DNA of 64,000 nucleotides from Natranaeroarchaeum sulfidigenes (GTDB lineage: Archaea; Halobacteriota; Halobacteria; Halobacteriales; Natronoarchaeaceae), in the NCBI RefSeq assembly GCF_017094485.1, contig NZ_CP064786.1, positions 1,674,001 through 1,738,000 of the forward strand. The letters are read 5' to 3'. The notes under the pieces were generated by a model, which saw nothing but the letters and a program-made list of their open reading frames with translations, was not told the origin of the DNA and ran no database searches. This document shows, piece after piece, positions 35,341 through 45,725 of this stretch. The position numbers were made by a program, and so were the translations under genes. The stretch's first letter is position 1. The number at the start of each line of letters is the position of its first letter.

Positions 35341-37377
35341 TTATCCACCCGTGTCGTCAGCGCCCTCGCCCGCCGAAAGCTCCGCGTCGTCGTCCCGTTC
35401 GAGCGCCGGGGGAACGTCGTGATACTCCGAGTAACCGTCGAACCAGCGGACGATCCGTTCGATCCGGTCGACGACGTGGGCAGGCTGGCCGCTGCGCGAT
35501 AGTTCGTGCCCCTCGTCGGGATACCGGACGAACCGGGTGTCGACGCCGTGTTTCCGCAGGAGCCGGTAGAACAGCTCCGCAGTGCTGGCGGGGGTCCGGT
35601 AGTCGTCGTCACTGTGGACCACGAGCGTCGGCGTCTCGACGTCGTCCGCGTGGGCTACCGGTGACTGTTCCCACAGGAACTCCGGCTCCTCGTTCGGCGT
35701 CGTTCCGAAGTCCCCCTCGACGAGTTTGTACGCTCCATCCGTCGAGCCGTAAAAACCCGTCAGATCGTAGACCCCGCGCTGGGCGACAGCGGCCTCGAAC
35801 CGATCGGTGTTGCCGACCATCCAGCCGGTCATGAACCCGCCGAAGCTTCCGCCAGTCAGGAACACCTGCGAGCCATCGACGTACTCGCGATCCGTGACGT
35901 GGTCGACCCCCGCCAGCACGTCCTCCATGGTCGTTGTGCCCCAGTCGCGGCCGATCGCCGACATGAACGCCTCGCCGTAGCCTGCCGACCCGCGGGGGTT
36001 CGACCAGAAGACGACGTAGCCCCGCGCGGCGAGCGTCTGGAACTCGTGGAACATCGTCCCGCTGGTCGTCCACATCGCGTGGGGACCACCATGCACCTCG
36101 ACGATCAGCGGGTACTGCTCGGATGGGTCAAAATCCGGCGGCGTGAGCAGCCAGCCCTCCAGCTCCTGTCCGTCCGGCCCCTCGTACCGTACGGGTTCGG
36201 GCTGACTGACCCCTCGTTCGTCCAGATATTCGGTATTGACACGGGTGAGACGGTGTTGTTCCGCGCCGCCGAGCGTAATGGCGAACACGTCGCCCGGATG
36301 GTCCCACTCGCTTTTGACCAGCGCGACGACATCCGCGCCGACGTCGACACCATCGATACTCGCTCCGTCTTCACGCAATACTCGTTCGGGCCCGGTGTCC
36401 TCCCACCCGGCTGCCCACAGCGTGACGGCCCCCTCGTCGGGTGTCGTGAAGTACAACTGCTCCTCCTCGGGTCCCCACTGCGGTGCAGCGGCGAGCCCGA
36501 GCGTCCGATCGAGATCCGCTGTCGGCGTCGTGACGCGCTCGGCGTCGGTATCGACGACGTGTAGTTCGCTCTGGTTGAGCGTGGCCCGGTCCGGATCAGT
36601 GTGTGGGTACGCGACCCGACCATCCGCCGTCGCGGCGAGGTGTGTCGCCCAGCCCGCCGCCGTGTGAACCGTCGCGGATGCCCCCTTTTCGACATCGTGT
36701 TCGATGATGCCGTACTCCAGCGAGTCGTCAGGGTCGTCGCCGACGCTCTCGGTGTAGTATAGCGTGTTCGCGTCCCCCCACTCGGGCGCGGCGAAATCGC
36801 GGTCGCCGTCGGTGAGGCGACTGACCTCGTCGCTTTCGAGGTCCGCGAGGTAGACGTGACTGCGCTTGCCGTCGAAGTACTGCTGCATCGACCGGTAGAC
36901 CGTCCGATCGATCACGCGGGGATCCGGCGGATCGGGCTCCCAGTTATCCGGCGCTTCGAGATCGCGTTCTTCCTGCCGATCCTCGGCGCTGGCCTGCTGG
37001 ACGAAGGCAATCGCGCTTCCGTCCGGTCGCCAGGCGATCGATCCAACGCCGCCCGCAACCGCGGTCACCTGTCTCGCCTCGCCACCGTCGGTCGGTAGCA
37101 CCCACAGCTGTGGCCGGTCGTCGTCCTCCCCGCGCGTCGAGACGAAGGCCAGCCGATCACCGCTCGGACTGAACCGCGGCTCGCTGTCAACGCCCTCCTC
37201 GATCGTGAAGCGCCTCGGCTCGCCTCCTCCCGTCGGAACGACGTAGATCGTCGCCTCGTAGGATTCGTCGTCCTTCGGAACCTTCCTGACGAAGGCTACC
37301 CGGTCACCGTCGGGCGCGACCCGTGGCTCTTCGACCTGCACGATATCGTGGTAGTCCGCAGCGGTGATACGGTTCAT
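35341..37377 (-). CDS. S9 family prolyl oligopeptidase / acylaminoacyl-peptidase
   Basis: This 678-residue cytoplasmic serine peptidase has an N-terminal beta-propeller of about 350 residues (blades such as PRFSPSGDRLAFVSTRGEDD and IAWRPDGSAIAFVQQ) and a C-terminal alpha/beta-hydrolase. The catalytic triad is visible: S511 in GGSFGG, an aspartate in HSDDDYRTP at about 590-592, and H624 in PDEGHELSR. The family clips peptides or acylated N-termini. The ATG at 37377 (MNRITAADYHDIVQVEE) is chosen over the upstream extension. No signal peptide is present. Confidence 0.92.
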   Translation of the reverse strand: MNRITAADYHDIVQVEEPRVAPDGDRVAFVRKVPKDDESYEATIYVVPTGGGEPRRFTIEEGVDSEPRFSPSGDRLAFVSTRGEDDDRPQLWVLPTDGGEARQVTAVAGGVGSIAWRPDGSAIAFVQQASAEDRQEERDLEAPDNWEPDPPDPRVIDRTVYRSMQQYFDGKRSHVYLADLESDEVSRLTDGDRDFAAPEWGDANTLYYTESVGDDPDDSLEYGIIEHDVEKGASATVHTAAGWATHLAATADGRVAYPHTDPDRATLNQSELHVVDTDAERVTTPTADLDRTLGLAAAPQWGPEEEQLYFTTPDEGAVTLWAAGWEDTGPERVLREDGASIDGVDVGADVVALVKSEWDHPGDVFAITLGGAEQHRLTRVNTEYLDERGVSQPEPVRYEGPDGQELEGWLLTPPDFDPSEQYPLIVEVHGGPHAMWTTSGTMFHEFQTLAARGYVVFWSNPRGSAGYGEAFMSAIGRDWGTTTMEDVLAGVDHVTDREYVDGSQVFLTGGSFGGFMTGWMVGNTDRFEAAVAQRGVYDLTGFYGSTDGAYKLVEGDFGTTPNEEPEFLWEQSPVAHADDVETPTLVVHSDDDYRTPASTAELFYRLLRKHGVDTRFVRYPDEGHELSRSGQPAHVVDRIERIVRWFDGYSEYHDVPPALERDDDAELSAGEGADDTGG

Positions 37378-37442
37378 GACAGCCACTTGGGAGACGAGTA
37401 AAAAGTGTGTTCTGCACGGTCTACCGTGGAGCGACTGTCGCC

Positions 37443-40292
37443 TCAACGTTCGCGCGCCGCCGAGACGACACCTTCTAACTCCGTCTCCGAGAGCGGTTCC
37501 ACGGGGACGCGCTCGCCCCCGTCCGTGTAGAAAATACTCGTCGTAACCTCACGGTCGGGGTAGGAAGCTTCGAGGACGTGATGATACACGTTCAACTGTT
37601 TTCGGTACTCGTCCTCGGCGTGGCGGCCACGGTCGGTCTTGTAATCGATCACGTCGACACGGTCGTCGGCGACGTGGACCAGATCGACGACGCCGGTGAT
37701 CGTTATCGTCTCGCCGTCGATACGAAGCGGCAGGTGGACGTCCTCCTCGACGACCAGCGTGCCGTCCAGATCATCGAGAAACGCTGCGACTGCACGCTCA
37801 TCGTCGTTGCGTGGGGTGACTGACTCACCGAGCGCGTAGGCTTCTGCGAACTCGTGGACCCGACTACCGAACTCGACACCACGCCCATCATCCACGCCCT
37901 CGAAGACATCGTCGCGCATGATGGTGTGAGGGGTTTCTGCTGCCGGCCCGTCACGACCCCGTACGTCTGGTGTGAACCCCGGTTTCTCACCGGAGGCTGC
38001 CGATACGTCGGACAGCTCCGGGTCGATCTCTTCGACCTCGACCGGGAGCGATTCGAGGAAGGAACTGGGTGTCTCGCCCGCCGAAAAGAGGACGTGGTGC
38101 TCGGCGCGTGTAATCGCTACGTAGAGCAGACGGCGCTCCTCGTCGTAGTCCCGTGGGAGTGTCCGATTCAGGACGTCCGAGCGCCAGTTTCGGAAGACGT
38201 GTGGCCGGTCGTACGCCTCGGCGTCGAAGACCGTCCGCTGTCGGAGCCCCACCGGATCACCGAACGTGATATCGCTCGTCCCGCCGCCGGATGGCGGGAA
38301 CGAGTGTTGATTCATGTCCGCAAGAATCACGATGGGATGTTCGAGCCCCTTCGTCGCGTGGATCGTCTGGACGGTGACGGCGTCCGTCCCTGCCCCAACG
38401 TGGACTTCGCGGGTCGTCCCGGTCTCGATGCCGCGCTCGATGTACCGGAGCAGGTCGCCGCGGCTCATCGTCGTCGCGTCGTGGACGGATTGGACGGCAT
38501 GCAAGATAGCGTCGGCGACCGGACCGTCGTAGCCGTAGCGCTCGAAGACGTGTCGGGCAATCGCACCCACCGTCTCGCGGTCGCGTAGTTCGTCGGCGAA
38601 CCCGACCAGGTTCTGGGGGTAAGTCCCCGAGGATAGCATGGCGTCGATCTCGGGCAGCGAGTAGCCCACACGTTCGAGCAGCGGGGCCCACCCACGGTCC
38701 GCATCGTACTCCAGAACCCGCAGCCACGCGAGCAGCAGTTTCGCCGGGTCGGTCCGATAGATCTCGACGCCGCCCTCGTAGGCCATGGGGAGGCCATTCT
38801 CGGTGGCCGCCGCCAGCAGTTCGCGGCCGAACTCGCGGCGGCGCGTCAGCACCGCCATGTCACCGTACTCCGGCGCTCGGAGTTCGCCGTCCTCGCCCTC
38901 GACGGGAAACCGTTCGTCCCCGACGATATCATGGATCCGCGAGAGGAGCGCCTCCTGTTCGTCCTCGCTCTGAAAGGCCTCGATCCGGGAGTGGTCGTAG
39001 TCGGAAACGGCGTCGAGCGACGTGACGTCCTCGAGGATCGACTCCGCATCCACGTCTTCCGTGCTCGTCGCCGGAGCGACCAGTCCATCCTCTGCGAGGT
39101 CGAGGATCACATCGGTCGATCGGTAGTTCTCGACGAGCGAGATCGTCTCCACATCCGGCTGTTCGAAGCCGACCCGGTCGTGGTCGCGGTTCAACTCCGC
39201 GGCGAAACGCTCCAGTCGATCCTCGAACGCGACGATGTTTTCGACGTCGGCGTACTGGAACCCGTAGATGCTCTGTTTCCAGTCCCCGACGACACAGAAA
39301 TTCTCGGTGCCTGCACAGAGCAACCCGAGTTTGAACTGGATCTCGCTCGTATCCTGGAACTCGTCGATCATCACGTACTCGAAGGCGATGCGCTCGCGCA
39401 ACGCGTGATTCTCACAGAGCAACACGTATGCGAGCAGCTGCAGGAAGCCGAAGTTCAGGTAGTTCCGGCGGAGCGAAAAACGGAGATAGCCCCAGTAGAC
39501 GTCGTGAACGAACGATTTGAGTCGCTCGCGGTCCTCGTGGAACGCGTGATTGGCGAGCACGTCGGGCACCTGCTTGCCCTCGCCGCGAATCTCTGATTTG
39601 GACGGTGCGTCCGGCAGATACGTGCCGGAGTCGCCGTAGCTGTACAGTACGGAGCGGAGCGCAGATTGCTTGTTGCCCCCGTTTCGCGGCTCGTTGCGCT
39701 CGTCGAAGATATCTTTGAACGCCGCGAAGTCACCATCGAGGTGGCGCTCGCCGTCCCTGTACCATCCCGTGGCCGTCGGGAAGACGCCCTTCGCCGCGAG
39801 TTCGTGGAGCAGGTCGAGCAGGTCTCTCGGCTCCGAGAGCGCGGCGAAGACGTCGTCGTACTCCGGACGATCGTCGCTGAAGCAGTCGACGAACTCGCCG
39901 AACCGACTGCGCTCGACGAACTCGTCGTCGAGCAGCCGTGTCGAGTCAGTGATATGGTCGTCGATACCCAGCAGTTCCGGCGCGTCGTGGCCGTGTTCGA
40001 GCAGCAGGTCGTGACACAGGGAGTGAAACGTCTGGATCGGCGCGTCTTTCAGTTCGCGTGTCCCGTACGCAGAGCGGTCGACGATGCGCTCTCGCATCTC
40101 CGCGGCGGCGTTGTTCGTGAACGTGACGAGCAATACATCGTCGGGTTCGACGCCCTCCCCGTCGACGATTCCGGCGTACCGGCGCGTGATCGAGAACGTC
40201 TTTCCCGTCCCGGCCCCGGCGTCGACGAGGTAGGTCCCCTCGGTGCTGTCGATCAGTTCTCGTTGACCGGGGTTCGGCGCGAACTCGCTCAT
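37443..40292 (-). CDS. AddA-like UvrD helicase with C-terminal RecB-type nuclease
   Basis: This 949-residue protein has a UvrD/Rep superfamily 1 helicase with Walker A DAGAGTGKT (about 24-32), motif II YVMIDEFQDTS, motif III-IV region VVGDWKQSIYGFQYAD, motif V-VI TIHATKGLEHPIVILAD and YVAITRAEH, and a C-terminal PD-(D/E)XK nuclease with D870, D883-Y-K885 and Q899. This is the AddA/RecB architecture for double-strand break end resection. It overlaps the preceding nuclease gene by 4 bp, so the two are made as a complex. No Chi-recognition element can be asserted from sequence. Confidence 0.9.
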   Translation of the reverse strand: MSEFAPNPGQRELIDSTEGTYLVDAGAGTGKTFSITRRYAGIVDGEGVEPDDVLLVTFTNNAAAEMRERIVDRSAYGTRELKDAPIQTFHSLCHDLLLEHGHDAPELLGIDDHITDSTRLLDDEFVERSRFGEFVDCFSDDRPEYDDVFAALSEPRDLLDLLHELAAKGVFPTATGWYRDGERHLDGDFAAFKDIFDERNEPRNGGNKQSALRSVLYSYGDSGTYLPDAPSKSEIRGEGKQVPDVLANHAFHEDRERLKSFVHDVYWGYLRFSLRRNYLNFGFLQLLAYVLLCENHALRERIAFEYVMIDEFQDTSEIQFKLGLLCAGTENFCVVGDWKQSIYGFQYADVENIVAFEDRLERFAAELNRDHDRVGFEQPDVETISLVENYRSTDVILDLAEDGLVAPATSTEDVDAESILEDVTSLDAVSDYDHSRIEAFQSEDEQEALLSRIHDIVGDERFPVEGEDGELRAPEYGDMAVLTRRREFGRELLAAATENGLPMAYEGGVEIYRTDPAKLLLAWLRVLEYDADRGWAPLLERVGYSLPEIDAMLSSGTYPQNLVGFADELRDRETVGAIARHVFERYGYDGPVADAILHAVQSVHDATTMSRGDLLRYIERGIETGTTREVHVGAGTDAVTVQTIHATKGLEHPIVILADMNQHSFPPSGGGTSDITFGDPVGLRQRTVFDAEAYDRPHVFRNWRSDVLNRTLPRDYDEERRLLYVAITRAEHHVLFSAGETPSSFLESLPVEVEEIDPELSDVSAASGEKPGFTPDVRGRDGPAAETPHTIMRDDVFEGVDDGRGVEFGSRVHEFAEAYALGESVTPRNDDERAVAAFLDDLDGTLVVEEDVHLPLRIDGETITITGVVDLVHVADDRVDVIDYKTDRGRHAEDEYRKQLNVYHHVLEASYPDREVTTSIFYTDGGERVPVEPLSETELEGVVSAARER

Positions 40293-42982
40293 CGCTCACC
40301 CTCCAGCAGCAGATCGCGGTGGTTCAGATACCGCTCGTTTGGCTCCTCGCCGGGACCGACGACCGGAAACCGCTCCTCGCCGACGTGGCGACGGGATAGC
40401 TCCGCGAGGTGTTCGTCGAGGAACGTCTCGAACGCGTCCAGATCCCCCTCGAAGTAGTTCCTGCCTCTGATCCGCGTCAGTTCCCGCATCGCCTGTTTAC
40501 AGCCCTTGATCACGTACTTGTATTCCCCGACAATCGCTTGCATTCGGTCGATGAAGCTCTCGCCGAAGGCCGACTCGATGAGTTCGTCGCTATCCGTCGT
40601 GTGGTGGATCGGGACCTGCTCGAAGACTGCGGCGTAGTCCCGATATTCGACCTGCGAGAGGGTCTTTTGACACTTCTTCGCTCCGTCGTCCCGGAGCGCC
40701 TCGAACGTCGACCGGGAGCTCGCGTACTCGGAGAAGTACATCGGGTAGTACGTGATCGTGGTCAGCGCGTCGTCGAGGTCACCGCGTTCGACGTCGACGT
40801 CATCCAGCGCGAGCTCGCCTGTCACGACCTCATCCAGCAGTTCGAGGAAGTGGACGAACGTAAAGGATAGCTGTCGGTCGGGATACTGCGAGCGCCAGTA
40901 AGTGAGATACAGCCGTGACTGGAAGTCGGGCGTGTCGCTGGGCGGGTCGATCGCGGCGTTGCCCACGACCGCTGTTGCCCCCTTTCGGCTGCCGCTTTTG
41001 AAGTCGATGAGGTGTGTGGGATCGGCGACCAGATCGATCTTCCCCCTGACCCCCAGCCCCTCGTCCTCGAACCATCGCTCGGTCAGGGGCGAATCGATCG
41101 ACTTCCCAAAGTGCTCGGCGATGGCGTTCGTTCCCCAGCTATCCGAGGGCGACAGGAAAGCGGTATCCCTGGGTCTGACGTCGTCCAGATATGCGATGAG
41201 CGTGTCGACGCCGACACGATACTCGGTCCGCTTTCGCGCCTCATCAACGCTTCGGCGGAACGGGCGGGTCTCCTCGACTAGCAGGTCCACGACCGCCTTG
41301 CGGACCGACTCGTCGACTAAGTCGGGGTAGTTCACGTAGAACTCCGCGAAGTCGTGAAACAGGTTCCCTTCAGCAAAATACTCCCTGTCGGGCGAGGAAA
41401 GCAGTTTGTCGAAACAGTAGTCCCGCGGCGAGTTGACGTAGGTTCCGAGGGAAGACTGACTGACGGCGTCGACCTCCAGCAGTCGCGTCGATGCGGTGGG
41501 TTCGGAGCCATCGACGAGTCGGTCACGGTCGAAGCCGTCCGTACCGTTGTTCGCCTCCGCCGGTTGCGTTCCGTCGTCGCGTACCCGTCCGCAGGCCACA
41601 CTCTCCAGATCCGAGAACCGCTCGTACTCCCGGTCGAGCAGTTCCTCGAAGTACAGACACGGAGTCACTGGGGAGCCACCCGCCGCGTCCTGCACGAGGT
41701 AGTGCTGCTCGATGCCGCTCTGGAGCAGCAACTGGAAGTCCCGGATGTTCCGCGTGAACTGGTCCTTTCGGTCGACCCACGGTCGCCGCGGTGCCGAATG
41801 CGTCCAGCGGTCGTCCATTCCGAGGAAAAAGACCGTGGGTCGGTCCACGTAGGCCGCCGACTTCGCGTCGGCGAGCAGGACGCCCTCGTTTTCGCGGTCT
41901 ACCGGCACCTCGTAGGTCGAGAGGTAGAAGGTCAGCTGATCGACGTTCGCCTCGGTCGCCGGGGAGTCTGCCAGTCCGAGCCGCTCCAGTTCGGTCCGGA
42001 ACGCGGACAGCGAACAGTCGGCCCGGTCCTCGTACTCCGCGAGCACGTCGACGAGTGTGTACTCGTGGGCATCCGCTGCAAGCGAGCGAAGCCACGACAG
42101 ATCGGCAGCCGATTCGTCCAGTTCCAACAGTCGCTTCTCGTTGTGCTCGCGGGAGACGTCGACGCCGAGCCGAGAAAGTACGGGACGGACATCACCCACG
42201 CGCACGCTGGAGCTTCCGTGGAGCGTTCGCAGTAGCTGGACGAACGCCCGATGATCAGAATCGTCTGCGAATCCCGGCCCACCGTAGAACTGAACGTCAG
42301 CCGCCGACAGCGCCGATTCGACGAGCGGCGAGTACTCGCTACCGGCATCGAGGACGACTGCGATGTCCTCCGGATCGCCGGACTGTGCGGCCTCGACAAC
42401 CGTCTCGACGATGGCAGTCGTGGTCTCGAACACTCGGAACGGCGGGAGCTCGAAGGCGTCGTCGCTCAGCGGGTCGATTGACTCGTAAGAGTCCGGCAGG
42501 ACGGACCGCTCCAGCGGCGTCAACTGGTCGATACCGACGACCGCGACGTTCTCGCTCTCGATCCGATACTCGGTCAGGCGTTTCGAGGTCGTCTCCAGCG
42601 CGCCGACGCGATCGAGTACGTCCCGCGTCACGTCGTTGATATGAGACTCGTAGGTCAGGATCGCATCCCGGGTGCCCTGATGCTCCCAGCACTGGAGGAT
42701 GTCACCAATCGCGTGAGCGGCGGGTTTCCAGCCGATATCGGTTTCCTCGATCACCGAGAGAAAGGCGAGTCGGTCCTCGGCAGTCTCGCGGCGACCGGCC
42801 GCAAGTCGGCGTGGCGTGGTCGCAAACGTCCCGAGATGCGGACGGTCGAGGCGACGGTTCAGCGCGCTTGCAAGCGGTGCATCCGGTACAACCACGAGGC
42901 CGAACTCTGCGACCTCCTCGTACAATCGATCGACGGGTTTCGCCAGCGGGAAAGACACGGTACTACTCGGCGCGTCATGCAT
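40289..42982 (-). CDS. AddB-like PD-(D/E)XK nuclease subunit
   Basis: This 897-residue protein resembles the AddB partner of AddA: an N-terminal inactive helicase-like region of about 500 residues (VVVPDAPLASALNRRLDRP, then VVGIDQLTPLERSVLPDSY), followed by a RecB-type nuclease in the last half (SQSSLGTYVNSPRDYCFDKL; GKIDLVADPTHLIDFKSGS at about 645-665). The canonical AddB Fe-S cysteine arrangement is not obvious; cysteines in GAKKCQK and IKGCKQ could take part. The start is the ATG at 42982; upstream codons to 43036 lack conservation. It overlaps AddA by 4 bp. Confidence 0.85.
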   Translation of the reverse strand: MHDAPSSTVSFPLAKPVDRLYEEVAEFGLVVVPDAPLASALNRRLDRPHLGTFATTPRRLAAGRRETAEDRLAFLSVIEETDIGWKPAAHAIGDILQCWEHQGTRDAILTYESHINDVTRDVLDRVGALETTSKRLTEYRIESENVAVVGIDQLTPLERSVLPDSYESIDPLSDDAFELPPFRVFETTTAIVETVVEAAQSGDPEDIAVVLDAGSEYSPLVESALSAADVQFYGGPGFADDSDHRAFVQLLRTLHGSSSVRVGDVRPVLSRLGVDVSREHNEKRLLELDESAADLSWLRSLAADAHEYTLVDVLAEYEDRADCSLSAFRTELERLGLADSPATEANVDQLTFYLSTYEVPVDRENEGVLLADAKSAAYVDRPTVFFLGMDDRWTHSAPRRPWVDRKDQFTRNIRDFQLLLQSGIEQHYLVQDAAGGSPVTPCLYFEELLDREYERFSDLESVACGRVRDDGTQPAEANNGTDGFDRDRLVDGSEPTASTRLLEVDAVSQSSLGTYVNSPRDYCFDKLLSSPDREYFAEGNLFHDFAEFYVNYPDLVDESVRKAVVDLLVEETRPFRRSVDEARKRTEYRVGVDTLIAYLDDVRPRDTAFLSPSDSWGTNAIAEHFGKSIDSPLTERWFEDEGLGVRGKIDLVADPTHLIDFKSGSRKGATAVVGNAAIDPPSDTPDFQSRLYLTYWRSQYPDRQLSFTFVHFLELLDEVVTGELALDDVDVERGDLDDALTTITYYPMYFSEYASSRSTFEALRDDGAKKCQKTLSQVEYRDYAAVFEQVPIHHTTDSDELIESAFGESFIDRMQAIVGEYKYVIKGCKQAMRELTRIRGRNYFEGDLDAFETFLDEHLAELSRRHVGEERFPVVGPGEEPNERYLNHRDLLLEGER

Positions 42983-43447
42983 AATAAATTCGGGGTTAAC
43001 GTAGACTGGTATGGGATCGAAGTCGTGCCGAAACAAGGAACAGCCTGCACAAAGAACAAGATACGAGTATGTTTAGATGTATGATAAATGAGCTCAGTCT
43101 GTGATCCGGAACGGGATAACGAAACAGTCAATGAAGTGGAATCTCGATGGGAGACGTTTTCAAGCCGCTACATACGGTTAGAGTGTCAAATAGTCCGGTG
43201 TCTCCCAGTATGTAGCTGGTCAAACACTGAGTAGTTTATAATACTAGAGGCGTTTAACCCTCACCTGTTACCGGTGCTGTATCGCATCGATCTCTCCACG
43301 TGAGGTGCTACAAAAATCACCAACATATTGTCATATATTGACATAGTCCATATCTCAAATATATAACTGAGCCGAATCTCTGGATCAGTCATTCGACGAT
43401 CGACCGTCGGTCTGTGAGCATCCACCACACACAACCACCACAGGGAT
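42983..43447. other. AT-richer intergenic region, divergent promoters expected
   Basis: I see no gene here. The stretch near 43321-43370 is strongly AT-rich (CATATTGTCATATATTGAC, AAATATATAA) and contains the short palindrome GTCA-TATAT-TGAC. It probably holds promoter elements for the TauE-like gene. The addAB promoter should lie at its left end. Confidence 0.5.
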
Positions 43448-44254
43448 ATGTACCTGCTACGAGACGAACGAATAATGATCGACTCGCTGGCCTCCGTGGC
43501 AGCCCTCCTCGCCGTGATCGTCCTCGCCGGTGCGGTGAACGGACTCGCGGGCTTTGGCTTCGCCGTCGTTGCCACGATGGCGCTTGCGACTGTCATTGAT
43601 CCCGCGACTGCGGTCGTGTTCATGATTGTCCCCATACTCGGGGTGAATCTCTCGCTCGTCGGCGAGCTCTCGGGCGACCAGCTACGAACCTGTGGACGGC
43701 GGTTCGCACCGCTGCTGGTCGCCGCTCTCGCGGGGATGATCGTGGGACTGGTCGCTCTCGACACCCTGCCGGACGCGCCGCTACGGATTGGTCTCGGACT
43801 CGTGACGCTTGCGTTCGTGGGGAGCCTCCAGCAAGTGGTGTCGATCCCTGCGGTCGGCCGGGCGAAAGAGGCGTGCTTCGTCGAATCTACGGGCAGTATG
43901 GCGGGTGTCGGTCTCGCCTCCGGCGTCCTCTTTGGTGCGACCAACGTCGGCGTCCAGCTGATCGCGTATCTCAAGAGCTGTAACCTCTCACATGGCCTGT
44001 TTGTCGGCGTCACGGCGATGCTCTTTCTGGGCCTCAACGCCGTGCGTGTGGGAGCGGCCGGAGCGCTCGGACTCTACCCCGACAGTCTCGTCTTTCTGGC
44101 ATCTGTCGCGGCGGCCGTCCCTGCCGTTGCTGGCGTCCTGATCGGCACGCGACTCCGTCATCGGCTCGGTGAGAGTCTGCGCCGCCGGGTCGTGCTCGGC
44201 TTGCTGACGATTATCGGAATTCGCCTGCTGCTGGGCGGGGCAGGGATCGCGTGA
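43448..44254 (+). CDS. sulfite exporter TauE/SafE family permease
   Basis: This membrane protein has eight or so hydrophobic helices and the TauE/SafE pattern GAVNGLAGFGFAVVATMALA near the N-terminus, repeated in its second half as STGSMAGVGLASGVLFGATNVGVQLIAYL. Family members export sulfonates, sulfite or other organic anions. The substrate is unknown. Either the ATG at 43448 (268 residues) or the one at 43475 (MIDSLASVA) could be the true start; the second fits the helix boundary slightly better. Confidence 0.85.
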   Translation: MYLLRDERIMIDSLASVAALLAVIVLAGAVNGLAGFGFAVVATMALATVIDPATAVVFMIVPILGVNLSLVGELSGDQLRTCGRRFAPLLVAALAGMIVGLVALDTLPDAPLRIGLGLVTLAFVGSLQQVVSIPAVGRAKEACFVESTGSMAGVGLASGVLFGATNVGVQLIAYLKSCNLSHGLFVGVTAMLFLGLNAVRVGAAGALGLYPDSLVFLASVAAAVPAVAGVLIGTRLRHRLGESLRRRVVLGLLTIIGIRLLLGGAGIA

Positions 44255-44342
44255 GGAATTTACTTGCGGCATTGTTGTAGCATATCTGGCGTGAGAGAAC
44301 CTGTTAAGAAACATTGATAATGGGGACACCCAATCACAGCAT

Positions 44343-45602
44343 ATGAACGACGAGTACGACATCGTGATCGCTGGCGCAGGTCCCGCAGGCGGGCAGTGTG
44401 CCCGGGATCTCGCCGCACGGGATTACGACGTTCTCGTGCTTGAAACCGAACCTGAATCGGAGTTCCCCCGTCAGAGCAACAAATCCACCGCTGGCACCTT
44501 CCCGTCGATGATGTCGGCGTTCGGCGTCCCCGGCGATGTCGTCCAGCAGTACACCGATTCTGTCGTACTGGAGTCGCCGAACGACCACTTCACACGCGAC
44601 CTCTCCGGTGCTGTCCTCGACTTTGCGGCGTTCAAGCGCTGGCTGGTCGCGGAGGCACGGGAGAACGGCGCGGAGTTTCGCTTCGACGCGCGAGTCGCCG
44701 GACCGGTAATGGAAGGCGACGAAATCGTCGGCGTGCGATTCAACGGCGACAGAGAAGTGAACGCCGAGATCGTCATCGACGCGACCGGCCCGAGCGCGCC
44801 GCTGGCATCCGAACTCGGCGTGAGCACGCTCGAACGCGAGAACCAGGCGATCGGGATCGACTACCACATGGAGGGGATCGACCTCGACCACGAGGGGTAT
44901 GGTGACCTCCACGACGCGATGATGCTCCGACTGGATCACGATATCGCGCCTGGCGGCTACTCGTGGATCTTCCACACCGGCGAGGATACCGCGAAGGTCG
45001 GCGTCTGCTACATCCAGAACGAGCGCCATCGGGAGAAGGCCAAAAGCGGGATGACGATCGACGGCTACATGCAACACTGGCTCGACACCGATCCCCGCTT
45101 CGAGAATGCGAGCAAGATCGAGGGCGGTGAGGTACTGCGTGGCTCCGCACACATCCAGATGCCCGGCAGGATGCATACTGATAGCTTCATGGCGATCGGT
45201 GATACAGTACCAACGATCGACCCGCTCTGGGGCGAAGGCATCAACAAGTGTATGCAGTCGGGCCGGGCAGCGGCGATCGCCGTGGACCACGCGCTCACAC
45301 CGGCACAACCGGACACCTCAGCGGACCGGCTCTCAGTGTATGAGGACCTGTGGCACGAGCAGGTCGCACCGAAAATGAAATCTAGATTGCTGATGACCGA
45401 AATCCTGTATCTCGCGCCGAACGACCGCTACGATCGGCTCATGACGGATCTCAACCGTCTGGACGACGAAACACTCTCTAGAGCAAACGATGGCGACAAA
45501 GCTGCGATACGTAAACTCCTTCATCTCAGCGATATTCCGGAGCTACTCTCGTGGGCAAAACGACGCCTCCGTGACCCCTCGAACAGGTGGAACCCCGCCT
45601 GA
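44343..45602 (+). CDS. geranylgeranyl reductase family flavoprotein
   Basis: The 419-residue FAD protein starts MNDEYDIVIAGAGPAGGQCARDLA, then has ATGPSAPLASELG and the family motif MAIGDTVPTIDPLWGEGINKCMQSGRAAA. Archaeal members saturate geranylgeranyl chains of lipids or menaquinone. Which substrate is used here cannot be told from the sequence. TTAAGAAAC about 35 bp upstream may be the promoter. It stands alone, 90 bp after the TauE-like gene. Confidence 0.88.
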   Translation: MNDEYDIVIAGAGPAGGQCARDLAARDYDVLVLETEPESEFPRQSNKSTAGTFPSMMSAFGVPGDVVQQYTDSVVLESPNDHFTRDLSGAVLDFAAFKRWLVAEARENGAEFRFDARVAGPVMEGDEIVGVRFNGDREVNAEIVIDATGPSAPLASELGVSTLERENQAIGIDYHMEGIDLDHEGYGDLHDAMMLRLDHDIAPGGYSWIFHTGEDTAKVGVCYIQNERHREKAKSGMTIDGYMQHWLDTDPRFENASKIEGGEVLRGSAHIQMPGRMHTDSFMAIGDTVPTIDPLWGEGINKCMQSGRAAAIAVDHALTPAQPDTSADRLSVYEDLWHEQVAPKMKSRLLMTEILYLAPNDRYDRLMTDLNRLDDETLSRANDGDKAAIRKLLHLSDIPELLSWAKRRLRDPSNRWNPA

Positions 45603-45725
45603 TCATCAGACCTGTCCAGCCAGTCAAAACGGCCGTAGATGTGTTCTACCCTGTTTTAATAGACATATAACGTCAGGTATACTGTGAGTAACTATACCGT
45701 ACTGAGAACATTGGATGGATGAACC

